A DNA stretch of 54,625 bases from the NCBI GenBank assembly GCA_011525695.1, contig WYBX01000130.1, positions 1-54,625 on the forward strand. Reading direction: 5' to 3'. Both the position numbers and the translations under genes were made by a program. The notes beneath the pieces are model-generated. The model saw nothing but the letters and a program-made list of their open reading frames with translations, was not told where the DNA came from and ran no database searches. This stretch comes from Verrucomicrobiia bacterium. GTDB taxonomy: Bacteria > Verrucomicrobiota > Verrucomicrobiia > Opitutales > Opitutaceae. Below, piece after piece: positions 1 through 8,131 of this stretch; the stretch's first letter is position 1; every line of letters begins with the position of its first letter.

Positions 1-176
1 AGCCATATCAGGTTCACGTTGTAGCATATCTCATGTTACTCGTTACGGACGGGTTGTTCACCTCCGGCAGCTCCCCACCCCGTGTTGCCACGACGCAGTA
101 GCCTTCGGTTGCAGGCGGGTGAACGTTTCGCCTGACGGGGACTTGCACCCCGCTGTGTGGACGCCCTCACAGGCGC

Positions 177-272
177 ACGAGGGACGCCCTCCGTGGCGTC
201 CACAAACCCGATGGAAAAATCATTCTGCGCGGCGGATCGGCCTTCATGGCCGTGACGGAGCACGGCCCTCCA
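177..272 (+). repeat. Family A REPIN, 96 bp
   Basis: The left end is degenerate (ACGAGGG instead of TGGAGGG). The left hairpin is GGACGCC/GGCGTCC (182-188 with 195-201) with loop CTCCGT. The right hairpin is GGCCGTG/CACGGCC (248-254 with 261-267) with loop ACGGAG. The right end is CCCTCCA. Confidence 0.85.
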
Positions 273-329
273 CGAACCTAACCCTGATTTGAATGCGCAC
301 CCTTGAGGCCTTCATTGAACCGCGCAGCC

Positions 330-405
330 GTAGGGGCGCAGCCTCGTCTGCGCCCTCAGAACCGTTCATTCCTGCATGCGGGCGCAGGCAAGACTGCGCC
401 CCTAC
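330..405 (+). repeat. Family B REPIN, 76 bp
   Basis: It starts with GTAG (330-333) next to an 8-bp hairpin GGGCGCAG/CTGCGCCC (334-341 with 348-355). It ends with the inverted copy (380-387 with 394-401) followed by CTAC (402-405). A single half with the same stem lies at 431-456. Confidence 0.85.
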
Positions 406-482
406 GAGACGGAGATCGATTGCGAAATGCGGGCGCAGGCGAGACTGCGCCCCGACGTGCGAGACCATGCTGCGCCGCCCGG

Positions 483-1901
483 CTATTCCGCCGGGCTCAT
501 TCGCGCAATCCGGGTAGGCAGCAGCACGTAGAGCGCACCATCGGGGCCGGTGATGACGTGCCGGATACGGCCGAGATCCTTGAAGAGGACCTCCTGGGTC
601 ACGACCTGCTGGTCGCGAATCTCGAGCCGGCGGAGCTCCTCCGCCGCGAGCGAGGCAATGAAGAGGTGGTTCTTCCATTTCGGGAAAAGGTCGCCGGTGT
701 AGAAGTTCATCCCGCAAACGGCCAGTGACGGCACCCAGTAGACGACCGGCTGCTCCATCCCGTCCTTGTGGGTGATGTCGGTCATGGCCGTGCCATTGTA
801 ATTCATCCCGTAGGTGATCACCGGCCAGCCGTAGTTTTTCCCCTTTTCGACCAGGTTGAGCTCGTCGCCGCCGCGCGGTCCGTGCTCGAGATCGTAGAGG
901 TCGTCGTTGCGCGGATCGAAGGCGAGGCCCTGGGGATTGCGATGCCCGTAGCTCCAGATCGAAGGCGCGGCGCCGGCTTTTCTTGCGAAGGGATTGTCGG
1001 GCGGCACCCGGCCGTCGTCGAACAGCCGGTGCACCTTGCCGGTCGGCCGGGCCAGATCCTGCGCATTGGTGCCCTCGCCACGCTCACCGATCGTGAAATA
1101 GAGATAACCCTGCCGGTCGAATGCGATCCGGCCGCCGAAATGCACGCCCCCCGCATTCCGATGGTACTCGAGCGGCCCGCGATAGATGGTCTGCTGCTCG
1201 ACGAGCGCGCCGTCGCGGACCTTGCCGCGGATGATTCGGGTGAGACTCACCTTCCGCCCGTTGTCCGTCTGCGGGTCGCTGTAGGCGAAATAGAGCCAGC
1301 CGTTGCGCTCGTAATCGGGATGCGGGACGACGTCGAAGAGGCCCGCCTGGCCGTTGTTGTCGACCTCCGGCACGCCCTCGATCGGACGTGGATTGAGCCG
1401 GCCGTTTTCCACCAGCATCAGCCGGCCCTTCTTCTCGGTGATCAGCGCACGGTTGCCAGGGAGGAAGGCGAGCGACCACGGCTCCTTCACGTCGTCGACC
1501 CACGTTTCCAGCCGGTAGCCATGCAGCTGGCTCTTGACCGTCATCGGTCCGGTCGGCCGGGCGAAGGCGGTCTGGTCGCGCTGGAACTTCGCCCGCTGCT
1601 CGTGAATGTAGATCACCATGGCGCGAATTTCCTTCTCGGGGATCGCGGCGCCCCAGGCCGGCATGCCCTTTTCCGGAAAACCGTTGCGGATGCTGCGGGC
1701 GAGCGACTCGTCGTCGCCGCCGTAAACCCAGATGTCGTCGAGCATCGAGGGCGCCTGCCCGCCCTCCATGTTGGCGCCATGACAGTTGGCGCAGAGCTCG
1801 GTGTAACGCTCGGCAACGGTGCCGGTGCGGATCTGCTGGCCGCAGGCGGTGGTGAGTGACGCCAACAGTGCAGCGAGGATGAACAGGCGGGAGGGGTACA
1901 T
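483..1901 (-). CDS. PQQ-dependent aldose sugar dehydrogenase with N-terminal cytochrome c domain
   Basis: The product is a predicted exported 472-residue quinoprotein that oxidises sugars and passes electrons to a fused haem. After an export signal (residues 1-20 or so) comes a small cytochrome c domain with the haem motif CANCH at residues 37-41 and a likely Met ligand in the segment KGMPAWG. From about residue 120 the sequence matches the soluble glucose/sorbosone dehydrogenase propeller family (YliI/Asd type), with segments such as PWSLAFLPGN, YGHRNPQGLAFDP and GPRGGDELN. I chose the ATG at 1901 because the hydrophobic signal starts there; an upstream ATG would add 17 charged residues. A lipoprotein cleavage site at Cys20 is possible but the lipobox is poor. 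The gene stands alone. Substrate specificity cannot be read from the sequence. Confidence 0.88.
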   Translation of the reverse strand: MYPSRLFILAALLASLTTACGQQIRTGTVAERYTELCANCHGANMEGGQAPSMLDDIWVYGGDDESLARSIRNGFPEKGMPAWGAAIPEKEIRAMVIYIHEQRAKFQRDQTAFARPTGPMTVKSQLHGYRLETWVDDVKEPWSLAFLPGNRALITEKKGRLMLVENGRLNPRPIEGVPEVDNNGQAGLFDVVPHPDYERNGWLYFAYSDPQTDNGRKVSLTRIIRGKVRDGALVEQQTIYRGPLEYHRNAGGVHFGGRIAFDRQGYLYFTIGERGEGTNAQDLARPTGKVHRLFDDGRVPPDNPFARKAGAAPSIWSYGHRNPQGLAFDPRNDDLYDLEHGPRGGDELNLVEKGKNYGWPVITYGMNYNGTAMTDITHKDGMEQPVVYWVPSLAVCGMNFYTGDLFPKWKNHLFIASLAAEELRRLEIRDQQVVTQEVLFKDLGRIRHVITGPDGALYVLLPTRIARMSPAE

Positions 1902-1970
1902 GTGGGAAAGGCGGCTAACAAAGCGCGGTGTGGATGCGGCGCAACTCCGCAATGAGGTTGGTCGGTCATC

Positions 1971-2041
1971 CAGGGCCGTGTTCCGTCACGGCCATCAAGA
2001 AGAATTCAAAACGGCTTTCGCCGGTTGAAAACCGGCGCTAC
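1971..2041. repeat. Single family A half plus family C REP
   Basis: 1971-1993 is a single family A hairpin with stem GGCCGTG/CACGGCC and loop TTCCGT. 2019-2041 is a family C unit: CGCCGGTT/AACCGGCG hairpin (2019-2026 with 2030-2037) followed by CTAC. The end of this unit overlaps the last codons of the MFS gene. Confidence 0.7.
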
Positions 2042-3294
2042 CCGCCGCCCGCCGGATCCCGTACCCGGCTGAGCAGCCAGTAGCCGCCGCCAAACAGCAG
2101 CAGCAGCGACAGGATTGAGCCGCGGTTGCCAATCAGCAGCGCGGTGACGCCGATCAGCACCGGCCCGATGATGGCGGCAAACTTGCCCACCAGGTTGTAG
2201 AATCCGAAAAACTCGCCGCCCCGCTCCGCCGGGATCAACCGCGCGAAGTACGACCGGCTCAACGCCTGCACGCCACCCTGGACGAGTCCGATCACGACCG
2301 CGAGGGCGAAGAACTCCCGGGTGGAATCCATCCGGGTGGCGAAGAGGCAAACCCCGGCATAGACCGCGATCCCGAGCATGATCCCGCGCTTCGCCCCGAA
2401 CCGCTCCCCCACCCGGCCGAACACGAGCGCCGACGGGAAGGCGACGAACTGCGTGACGAGCAGCGCCTGGATCAGCCCGGCCTGGTCGAGCCCGATGGCG
2501 AGTCCGAAGTCGGTGGCCATCTTGATCACGGTATTCACACCATCGATATACAGAAAATAGGCCGCGAGGAAGAGGAGCACCTGCCGGTCGCGCCGCAGTT
2601 CCCGAAAGGTGGCGGCCAGCTGCCGGAATCCGCGCGTCAGCACGGATTCGGCGCCGGCCTCGGGCCGGCCGGGCGTCTCGCGGATCCAGAGCAGGGCGGG
2701 AATGGTGAATGCCAGCCACCAGCCTGCAGTGAGCAGGAAGGATACGTGCATCCCGGCGACGACTCCCGACAGCCCGAACTTTTCCGGGGCGGAAACGAGG
2801 AAGGAGCAGCCCACGAAAAGCCCGCCGCTGCCGATATAGCCCAGGGCGTAGCCCAGGGCGGACACGCGATCGTAGTTGGACGGGCCGGCGACATCGGTGA
2901 GCAGCGCGTCGGAAAACATGGCGTTGCCGGAAAAACCGAGGGCACCGATGGCATAGAGCGTCCCCGCGGCCACGTAGTTGCCCTGGGCAACGAGCGGTAG
3001 CAGTGCCGTGCCGAGGCAGCCGAGCAGCGTGAACCCGGCCAGGAAGGCTTTCTTGGAATTTCCCTGATCGGCAATCGAGCCCAGGAGCGGGGCGAGAATG
3101 GCGATGATCGCGCTCGAGACGGTGTTCGCGAGGCCCCAGTAGAACGTGCTGCGCTCCGGCGTCATCCCCGGCACATCGCACCAGTACTGCTTGAAGAAGA
3201 TCGGGAACAGCGCCGTCAGCATCACGATCGCGAAGGCGGAGTTGGCCCAGTCGATCAGGGCCCAGGACCAGACGGCGCGGCGGTTTTCGTGCAT
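2038..3294 (-). CDS. MFS transporter, UMF1 family
   Basis: A 418-residue polytopic membrane protein of the UMF1/Atg22-like branch of the major facilitator superfamily. The N-terminus carries the family-typical motif WALIDWANSAFA (from residue 9), followed by about twelve hydrophobic segments, with a cytoplasmic loop around ETPGRPEAGAES in the middle. Several members are annotated as permeases of unknown substrate, so I give none. The start at 3294 is chosen because the sequence upstream in frame (MEGRAPSRPQ and onwards) is a translation of the family A repeat, not protein. The gene is single and is followed closely by the repeats at 1971-2041, the last of which overlaps its stop. Confidence 0.85.
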   Translation of the reverse strand: MHENRRAVWSWALIDWANSAFAIVMLTALFPIFFKQYWCDVPGMTPERSTFYWGLANTVSSAIIAILAPLLGSIADQGNSKKAFLAGFTLLGCLGTALLPLVAQGNYVAAGTLYAIGALGFSGNAMFSDALLTDVAGPSNYDRVSALGYALGYIGSGGLFVGCSFLVSAPEKFGLSGVVAGMHVSFLLTAGWWLAFTIPALLWIRETPGRPEAGAESVLTRGFRQLAATFRELRRDRQVLLFLAAYFLYIDGVNTVIKMATDFGLAIGLDQAGLIQALLVTQFVAFPSALVFGRVGERFGAKRGIMLGIAVYAGVCLFATRMDSTREFFALAVVIGLVQGGVQALSRSYFARLIPAERGGEFFGFYNLVGKFAAIIGPVLIGVTALLIGNRGSILSLLLLFGGGYWLLSRVRDPAGGG

Positions 3295-3403
3295 GGGGTT
3301 GGCAGCCTGTCGATCTTGCCGTTGCTCGATCTGAAGGCGGCGAAAGTGAGCCGGAACATCCGGTGTGCCGCTAGACGAAAATGCCGGGCCCGGCTGTCGC
3401 TGC

Positions 3404-3472
3404 GGCCGTGACGGAGCACGGCCCTCCATGTACGAAGTTCGGAACGTTGCGGCCGTGACGGCCTACCCTCCA
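3404..3472 (-). repeat. Single family A halves
   Basis: 3404-3428 is a perfect single half (GGCCGTG, loop ACGGAG, CACGGCC, CCTCCA). 3451-3472 is a decayed second half, separated from the first by a short linker that recurs between halves near 16.5 kb. Confidence 0.75.
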
Positions 3473-3531
3473 AAGGTCGCCAGGTTCGGGCTCATCGAAC
3501 CGACTCCGTGGCCCGCCGGTGCGGGAACGGC

Positions 3532-4044
3532 TCAGCTCTTTGAATTCAGATAGGCCAGGACGTTCTCCGCCTGCTTGTCGGTCTGCTTCTCGTCCTTGTA
3601 GACAATCCGGCCGTCCTTGATCAGGTACGCTTCACGCGCCGCCATCATCACCCCGGACTGGCCGAAGGCCTTCACGACCTTCTTGTCCGTGTCGGCGAGG
3701 AGGGTGAACGGGAAATGGTTCACTTCCTTGAATTCCCGCTGCTTTTCCACGGGATCGGTGCTGACGCCGATGATGGTCACGCCCTTCTTCGCCAGTTCCG
3801 CATTGGCGTCGCGCAGCGAGCAGCCCTGCTTGGTGCAGCCGCCGGTGAGCGCCTTCGGGTAGAACCACACCAGCGTGTAAGGGCTCTTTTTATACACGGC
3901 GCCGAGGTCGAGGGGCTTGCCCTCGTCGGTGAGGACGCCACTGACCGCGGGCGCGGGGTCGCCGACCTTGAGCGGTTCCGCCTGGAGGGCGCCGAAGAGA
4001 AGTGAAAACAGGGACATGAGGGCAAGGAGACGGGGGTGGTTCAT
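3532..4044 (-). CDS. Exported PrxQ/Bcp-type peroxiredoxin
   Basis: A 170-residue thiol peroxidase that would reduce hydroperoxides outside the cytoplasm. Residues 1-22 form a signal peptide (hydrophobic MSLFSLLFGALQAEP region). The catalytic stretch GGCTKQGCSLRD contains the peroxidatic Cys and a second Cys five residues later, which is the PrxQ/Bcp spacing. The following IIGVSTDPVEKQREF and FTLLADTDKKV segments are typical of AhpC/TSA proteins. The periplasmic location is inferred from the signal; most Bcp proteins are cytoplasmic. A dedicated thioredoxin-like partner is not adjacent. Confidence 0.88.
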   Translation of the reverse strand: MNHPRLLALMSLFSLLFGALQAEPLKVGDPAPAVSGVLTDEGKPLDLGAVYKKSPYTLVWFYPKALTGGCTKQGCSLRDANAELAKKGVTIIGVSTDPVEKQREFKEVNHFPFTLLADTDKKVVKAFGQSGVMMAAREAYLIKDGRIVYKDEKQTDKQAENVLAYLNSKS

Positions 4045-4238
4045 GGGGCCGGGAAAATACCGATGTCAGCCGCGTTCGCAAGTGGTGAGCCCTTGGGCGT
4101 TAACGGCAGGCATGCGGAAACCGTTGCGGCCAGTACCGCCAGTCTCCGACTGGCGCGCGCCGGTTGACGCCCGGCGCCACCCTTTTCGGAAGCGGGCAGG
4201 GGTTGGGCCGATGCAGGGCGGAGTGTGCATTCTGCGAT

Positions 4239-5126
4239 TCAGCGTTGTGGCAGCCATTGCAGGATCTGCGCCCGGGCAGAGGTCATCGCACCGGCACCGA
4301 CGATGGCCATCACCCGGCTCTCGATCTGCTGGGCCAGCGCCGCCTGCGCCGCCTGGAGCTGCGCGGGCGGCAGCGCCTGGGTGGCGATTTCGAGCCGGCG
4401 GAGCGTGAATTCGTTCCGCACGTGCCAGAGCCGCAGCGCCGTATCGCCCGGCAGACCCTGTTGCACGGCGAAGGCCTGGAACGTGTCGTAGTCCGCACTT
4501 TCCCCCCGGGCCCAGGCCGCGAAGGTTTCGTCACCCAGCACCTCACGAATTCCCGCCAGCGTGGCCTGTCGCGCCCGCTCCCGCTCGAGCAGCGCCGCCG
4601 GGCTCACATCGAAGGTGAGCGCAAACTCGTCCTCGAACCCGTGCTGCAGCCGAAACACCGCCCGGCGCTGCTCCTCCGTGGCCTCCGTACCGCCGAGCAG
4701 CCGGGCGGTCCGCTGGCCCGCCGTCGTTTCCCGCAGCTCGAGATCCTCGAGTTCCTCCGGCGTCAGGAGCGCCGCCAGGTCCGCCCGGTTCTCGCGTTCG
4801 AGCAGGGCGAGTTGGCGCAGGAAGGCATTGAGCCCGCCGGGGAAGGCGGCGCCGGCGGCGGCATACTCCGCCGATGCCTTGGCGCGAATCTCATCGTAAT
4901 CGCGCCTGATCCTTTCGAGCCGGATGGCCTTTTCCGCCGGCGACAGGGCCGGGCCTGACGCCCGCGGCACGGGGCGGGTGACCGGGCCCGGCACCGTCGT
5001 GGCGCGGCGGTCGGGACGAGGTGGGACTCGCTCCACTGCGGCGGGCGGCGCTGGTTTCAACCCCCGGTACGCGATGCCCACCAGGATCGCAGCGGCGATC
5101 GCGATACCGAGCAGGAGCCATCTCAT
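4239..5126 (-). CDS. Membrane-anchored hypothetical protein
   Basis: A 295-residue protein I do not recognise. It has one N-terminal membrane segment (MRWLLLGIAIAAAILVGIAY, residues 1-20), then a proline/arginine-rich linker, then a mostly helical Glu/Arg/Ala-rich domain from about residue 70 to the end, rich in Leu, with runs such as LERIRRDYDEIRAKASAEY. The C-terminal domain would be outside the membrane if the anchor is type II. The ATG at 5126 is preferred over one 18 codons upstream because the upstream residues are polar and spoil the signal. Divergent from the DMT transporter gene at 5315. Confidence 0.7.
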   Translation of the reverse strand: MRWLLLGIAIAAAILVGIAYRGLKPAPPAAVERVPPRPDRRATTVPGPVTRPVPRASGPALSPAEKAIRLERIRRDYDEIRAKASAEYAAAGAAFPGGLNAFLRQLALLERENRADLAALLTPEELEDLELRETTAGQRTARLLGGTEATEEQRRAVFRLQHGFEDEFALTFDVSPAALLERERARQATLAGIREVLGDETFAAWARGESADYDTFQAFAVQQGLPGDTALRLWHVRNEFTLRRLEIATQALPPAQLQAAQAALAQQIESRVMAIVGAGAMTSARAQILQWLPQR

Positions 5127-5206
5127 GCGGGCAGGGTAGCAGCCCGCCGGACTCGCCGTCGAGTGCCGCATGCGTGCCATTCAAGCATCGCGAACGGTTT
5201 TGGGAA

Positions 5207-5236
5207 TGCATTGCGCCGGTCAGGGACACGGCGCTA
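5207..5236 (-). repeat. Family C REP half
   Basis: An inverted copy of the sequence also seen at 48014-48045 and 50639-50670. GCGCCG lies at 5213-5218 with its partner CGGCGC just downstream, followed by CTAT in place of CTAC. Confidence 0.6.
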
Positions 5237-5314
5237 TCCGCCAATCCAAATCGGGCATCCGGCATCACTTTTTCGCGTGCGCGCCGGCCCTCCATCGCCC
5301 AGACAGGAGAATTC

Positions 5315-6184
5315 GTGAATGCCGCGCACACCCGCTCGCTCCTCTACCTGGTCGCCGCGGCACTTTGCTGGAGTCTCGGTGGACTCCTGATCAAGACGGT
5401 GGCCGCGTCGTGGCCGGCGCTCGCCGTCGCCGGTGGTCGGGGCGGCATTGCCGCCCTGTTCCTCATCTGCACGAACCGCGGGCTCCGTTTTCATTTCTCG
5501 CGGGACCAGCTGATCGGTGCGGTCGGCTACGCCGGCTGCACCGTGATGTTCTGCGTCGCGACAACCCTGACCACTGCGGCCAACGCCATCCTGCTCCAAT
5601 ACTCGTCCCCCGTCTGGGTCGCCCTCTTTGGTGCATGGTTTCTCTCGGAACGGACGACGCGGGCGGACTGGATCACGATCGCGGTCGTGCTTGGCGGGAT
5701 GACCCTTTTCTTTGCCGATGGGCTCGAGCTGGACCACGTCCTCGGCAACAGCATGGCCGTCCTCAGCGGGGTGGCCTTCGCGGCGATGATCATCGCCCTG
5801 CGCAAGCAGAAGGACGGCTCGCCGGTGGAATCGATCATCCTGGGCAACCTGCTCGCACTGGTGATCGGGCTCCCCTGGATCATCGGCGCGCCCGCGCTGC
5901 CGGCTTCGGGATGGTTCGCGCTGATCGTACTGGGCGTGGTCCAGCTTGGCGTCTCGTACTGGCTCTATGCGCGCGCCATCAAGCACGTGACGGCGCTCGA
6001 GGCCGCCCTGATCCCGGTCATCGAGCCGATCCTAAACCCGCTCTGGGTCTTGCTGGCCCTCGGGGAAAAGCCATCCCGGCTGGCGCTGATTGGCGGGGCG
6101 ATTGTGCTGACCGCCGTGACGCTCCGGGCCGTGGATTCAATCCGGCGGAGTCGCACGGTGGTTCCGCCGATGGTTCCATCGTGA
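5315..6184 (+). CDS. DMT-superfamily (EamA) transporter
   Basis: A 289-residue inner-membrane transporter with about ten hydrophobic helices in two EamA halves: the first half from YLVAAALCWSLGGLLIKTVA, the second from about residue 150 with HVTALEAALIPVIEPILNPLW near the end. Substrates in this family are metabolites or amino acids and cannot be assigned here. I chose GTG at 5315 because it has a good ribosome site (AGGAGA at 5305-5310) at normal spacing and opens directly into the first helix; no in-frame ATG fits. Its stop overlaps the GTG start of the downstream hydrolase by 4 bases, so the two are probably translationally coupled. Confidence 0.87.
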   Translation: MNAAHTRSLLYLVAAALCWSLGGLLIKTVAASWPALAVAGGRGGIAALFLICTNRGLRFHFSRDQLIGAVGYAGCTVMFCVATTLTTAANAILLQYSSPVWVALFGAWFLSERTTRADWITIAVVLGGMTLFFADGLELDHVLGNSMAVLSGVAFAAMIIALRKQKDGSPVESIILGNLLALVIGLPWIIGAPALPASGWFALIVLGVVQLGVSYWLYARAIKHVTALEAALIPVIEPILNPLWVLLALGEKPSRLALIGGAIVLTAVTLRAVDSIRRSRTVVPPMVPS

Positions 6185-7050
6185 AAGGATTCCCATTCTC
6201 TGCCGGCTGGCGGCGCAGCATGCTGGGTGCGTCCGGTGTCGCGGCGGCCGGGGGAACCGAAACCGTGGTGCTGCTCCACGGGCTGGGGCGGACCTCCGGT
6301 TCGATGCGGGCGCTGGCGCGCGGGCTCCGCCGGGAGGGGTTTCGGGTCGTCAACCTCGGCTACGCGTCCCGGACGCGTCCGCTCGAGTCGCTGGCGACCG
6401 AGTGGCTGCCGGCGGAGCTGGCGAAACAAGACTGTATCGCCGCGCCGGCGGCACCGGGGACCTTTCCGGCTCACGATGGTGATGTGGCTCGCAGGATGCG
6501 GCGCAGTCGCCAGATCCCCAGCACGGCGCTCGGATCCACGGGTGATCCAGCCGGGCCGGCGATTGCAGCGTTGCCCCGGATGCATCTTGTGACGCATTCG
6601 ATGGGCGGGATCATCGTCCGGCTCTGGTTGCGCGAGCGCGGGGTGCCGGCCAATCTCGGCCGGGTCGTGATGATCGCGCCGCCGAACCAGGGCAGCGAAG
6701 TGTCGGACCGGTTGCAGGGCTACGCGCTGTTTCGCTGGTTCACCGGGGTCAATGGGAGCCGGCTGGGCACTGCCGCTGGCGCACTGCCCCGGCAACTCGG
6801 ACCGTGGTCCGCCGTGCAGTCGGAACTGGGAGTCATTGCCGGGGAGATTTCGCTGAACCCGCTGTTCGGCTCATGGGTGCAGCGACCGAATGATGGCAAG
6901 GTGAGCGTCGCGGCGACCCATCTCGCGGGCGAGCGGGACCACGTTGTGCTGCGCTACTCGCACACCTGGATTCCGCAGCGCCGGGAAACGATCGCGCACG
7001 TGATCGGCTTCCTGCGGCAGGGTCGGTTCCCGCGAGCCGGGGCGATCTGA
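6181..7050 (+). CDS. Alpha/beta hydrolase, lipase-like
   Basis: A 289-residue alpha/beta-hydrolase of the lipase/PGAP1-like type. The oxyanion strand VVLLHGLGRTSGSM, the nucleophile elbow THSMGG, and a likely catalytic His in YSHTW near the C-terminus are visible. There is no signal peptide. The start is GTG at 6181, inside the stop of the transporter gene (GTGA overlap), with no strong ribosome site of its own. Oddity: about 50 Ala/Pro/Arg-rich residues lie between the helix ending WLPAELAK and the strand HLVTHSMGG, where relatives usually have a short loop. The natural substrate is unknown; an esterase or lipid hydrolase is likely. Confidence 0.8.
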   Translation: MKGFPFSAGWRRSMLGASGVAAAGGTETVVLLHGLGRTSGSMRALARGLRREGFRVVNLGYASRTRPLESLATEWLPAELAKQDCIAAPAAPGTFPAHDGDVARRMRRSRQIPSTALGSTGDPAGPAIAALPRMHLVTHSMGGIIVRLWLRERGVPANLGRVVMIAPPNQGSEVSDRLQGYALFRWFTGVNGSRLGTAAGALPRQLGPWSAVQSELGVIAGEISLNPLFGSWVQRPNDGKVSVAATHLAGERDHVVLRYSHTWIPQRRETIAHVIGFLRQGRFPRAGAI

Positions 7051-7499
7051 GCGTCCTCCGCAAAGCGGAGGAAACCAAGTCCGATTCCGACACGGGATCC
7101 GCAACCGAATCGATCTCCTTCCTCGTTCTCGATCGCTTTGCCGGAGAGAGAGCGAGAACGATTACGAAGAACGAGAGAGAGGAAGATAGTCGCGAAAGAC
7201 ATGGAGGGACGCCCTCCGTGGCGTCCACAAACCCGATGGGAAAATCATTCCGCGCAGCGGATCGATCTCTGTGGCCGTGACGGAGCACGGCCCTCCATGA
7301 ATCCAACTTCGATGGCTGATGTGAAGACACCTCTGGGAGAGCTACATTCAATCTCGCAGCCATAGGGGCGCATCCCGAGGCACCGTTTCGTTCTGGAGGG
7401 AAAGTCGCGATCCTGCATGGTTGCGCACGTGATCCGGATTCCTGGCATGCATCGGTCCTCGACGTTTTGCACCTTCGTCGCCTGTGCGGCGGTTTCGTG
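7051..7499. other. Intergenic, one REPIN
   Basis: No gene recognised. Positions 7120-7190 are unusually rich in GA dinucleotides (GAGAGAGAGCGAGAACG-like). A family A REPIN lies at 7202-7297 and a decayed family B half near 7354-7375. Confidence 0.6.
7202..7297 (+). repeat. Family A REPIN, 96 bp
   Basis: Full copy with TGGAGGG at the left end and CCCTCCA at the right end, both hairpins perfect. Confidence 0.9.
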
Positions 7500-7898
7500 A
7501 TGCGTCTCGAGCAAATCGACCATGTGGCGTTGCGGTGTGCTGCGCCGGAGGCGACGAAGGACTGGTATGTGAGCACGCTTGGATTCGAGCACGTGTTTGC
7601 CGGTGAGTGGTCCGGGGTGCCGATCTTCCTGCGGCTGGGTTCGACCTTCATCGCGCTCTTTCCGCAGACGAGTGGTGAGCCGCCGTCGGCGCACATTCAG
7701 GTTTCGCACCTCGCTTTTCGGGCGGCGAGCCAGGCGGATTTCCAGTCGGCGCAGGCCGAACTGCGGGCGCGTGGGATCCCATTTCAGTTTCAGGACCACC
7801 GGATATCGCATTCGATCTATTTCCGTGATCCCGACGGACTTCAGCTCGAGATCACCACGTATGATGTTCCAGCGGCGCAATCGGCGGGATCCGAGTGA
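7500..7898 (+). CDS. VOC-family (glyoxalase/dioxygenase-like) protein
   Basis: A 132-residue single-module vicinal oxygen chelate protein with two beta-alpha-beta-beta-beta units: IDHVALRCAAPEATKDWYVSTLGF at the start, and VSHLAFRAA...SIYFRDPDGLQLEI at the end. Candidate metal ligands are His in the first strand, the His of VSHLAF and the Glu of LQLEI. Family members include glyoxalases, dioxygenases and antibiotic-binding proteins, so function is open. The ATG at 7500 begins the first conserved strand; an ATG 11 codons upstream is possible but less likely. The gene stands alone. Confidence 0.82.
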   Translation: MRLEQIDHVALRCAAPEATKDWYVSTLGFEHVFAGEWSGVPIFLRLGSTFIALFPQTSGEPPSAHIQVSHLAFRAASQADFQSAQAELRARGIPFQFQDHRISHSIYFRDPDGLQLEITTYDVPAAQSAGSE

Positions 7899-7916
7899 TC
7901 CGCCGCAATGGCTCCC

Positions 7917-7942
7917 GGGCGCAGGCAAGACTGCGCCCCTGC
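7917..7942 (-). repeat. Family B half
   Basis: Hairpin GGGCGCAG/CTGCGCCC (7917-7924 with 7931-7938), loop GCAAGA, followed by CTGC in place of CTAC. Confidence 0.7.
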
Positions 7943-8131
7943 GAGACGGGAGATCGATTGCGGAATGCGGGGCGCAGCGGATTGGAGCTCCATGCCACGT
8001 CCGCCGTGGCGATGCATTCTGAAGCGCATTCCAGCGGCTGGACGCCGCTGCCACTTAACCGCGACTTGGTCGCCCGGCGAAGGCCGGGGAAAATTTCTCA
8101 TGCGTTCTTCTCCATTCATGAAATTTCCGGG

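Larger units (their letters stand above)
1..482. other. Intergenic region with structured segment and REPINs
   Basis: I see no credible gene here; the open frames are translations of repeats. Positions 81-151 hold three successive short hairpins: CGTG/CACG (81-84 with 89-92), CAGGCG/CGCCTG (112-117 with 129-134) and GGGG/CCCC (137-140 with 148-151). They are followed by one family A REPIN (177-272) and one family B REPIN (330-405). Confidence 0.6.

Noticed and set aside
36..717. Several short frames with MEGRAPSRPQ-like or RHGHEGRSAAQNDF-like sequence
   Set aside because: These are translations of family A and B repeats. The same peptide strings appear as false N-terminal extensions at 3.4, 16.5, 34.2, 37.6 and 41.2 kb.
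768..1859. Long plus-strand frame opposite the sugar dehydrogenase
   Set aside because: Low-complexity antisense translation typical of high-GC DNA; the minus strand has clear haem and propeller motifs.
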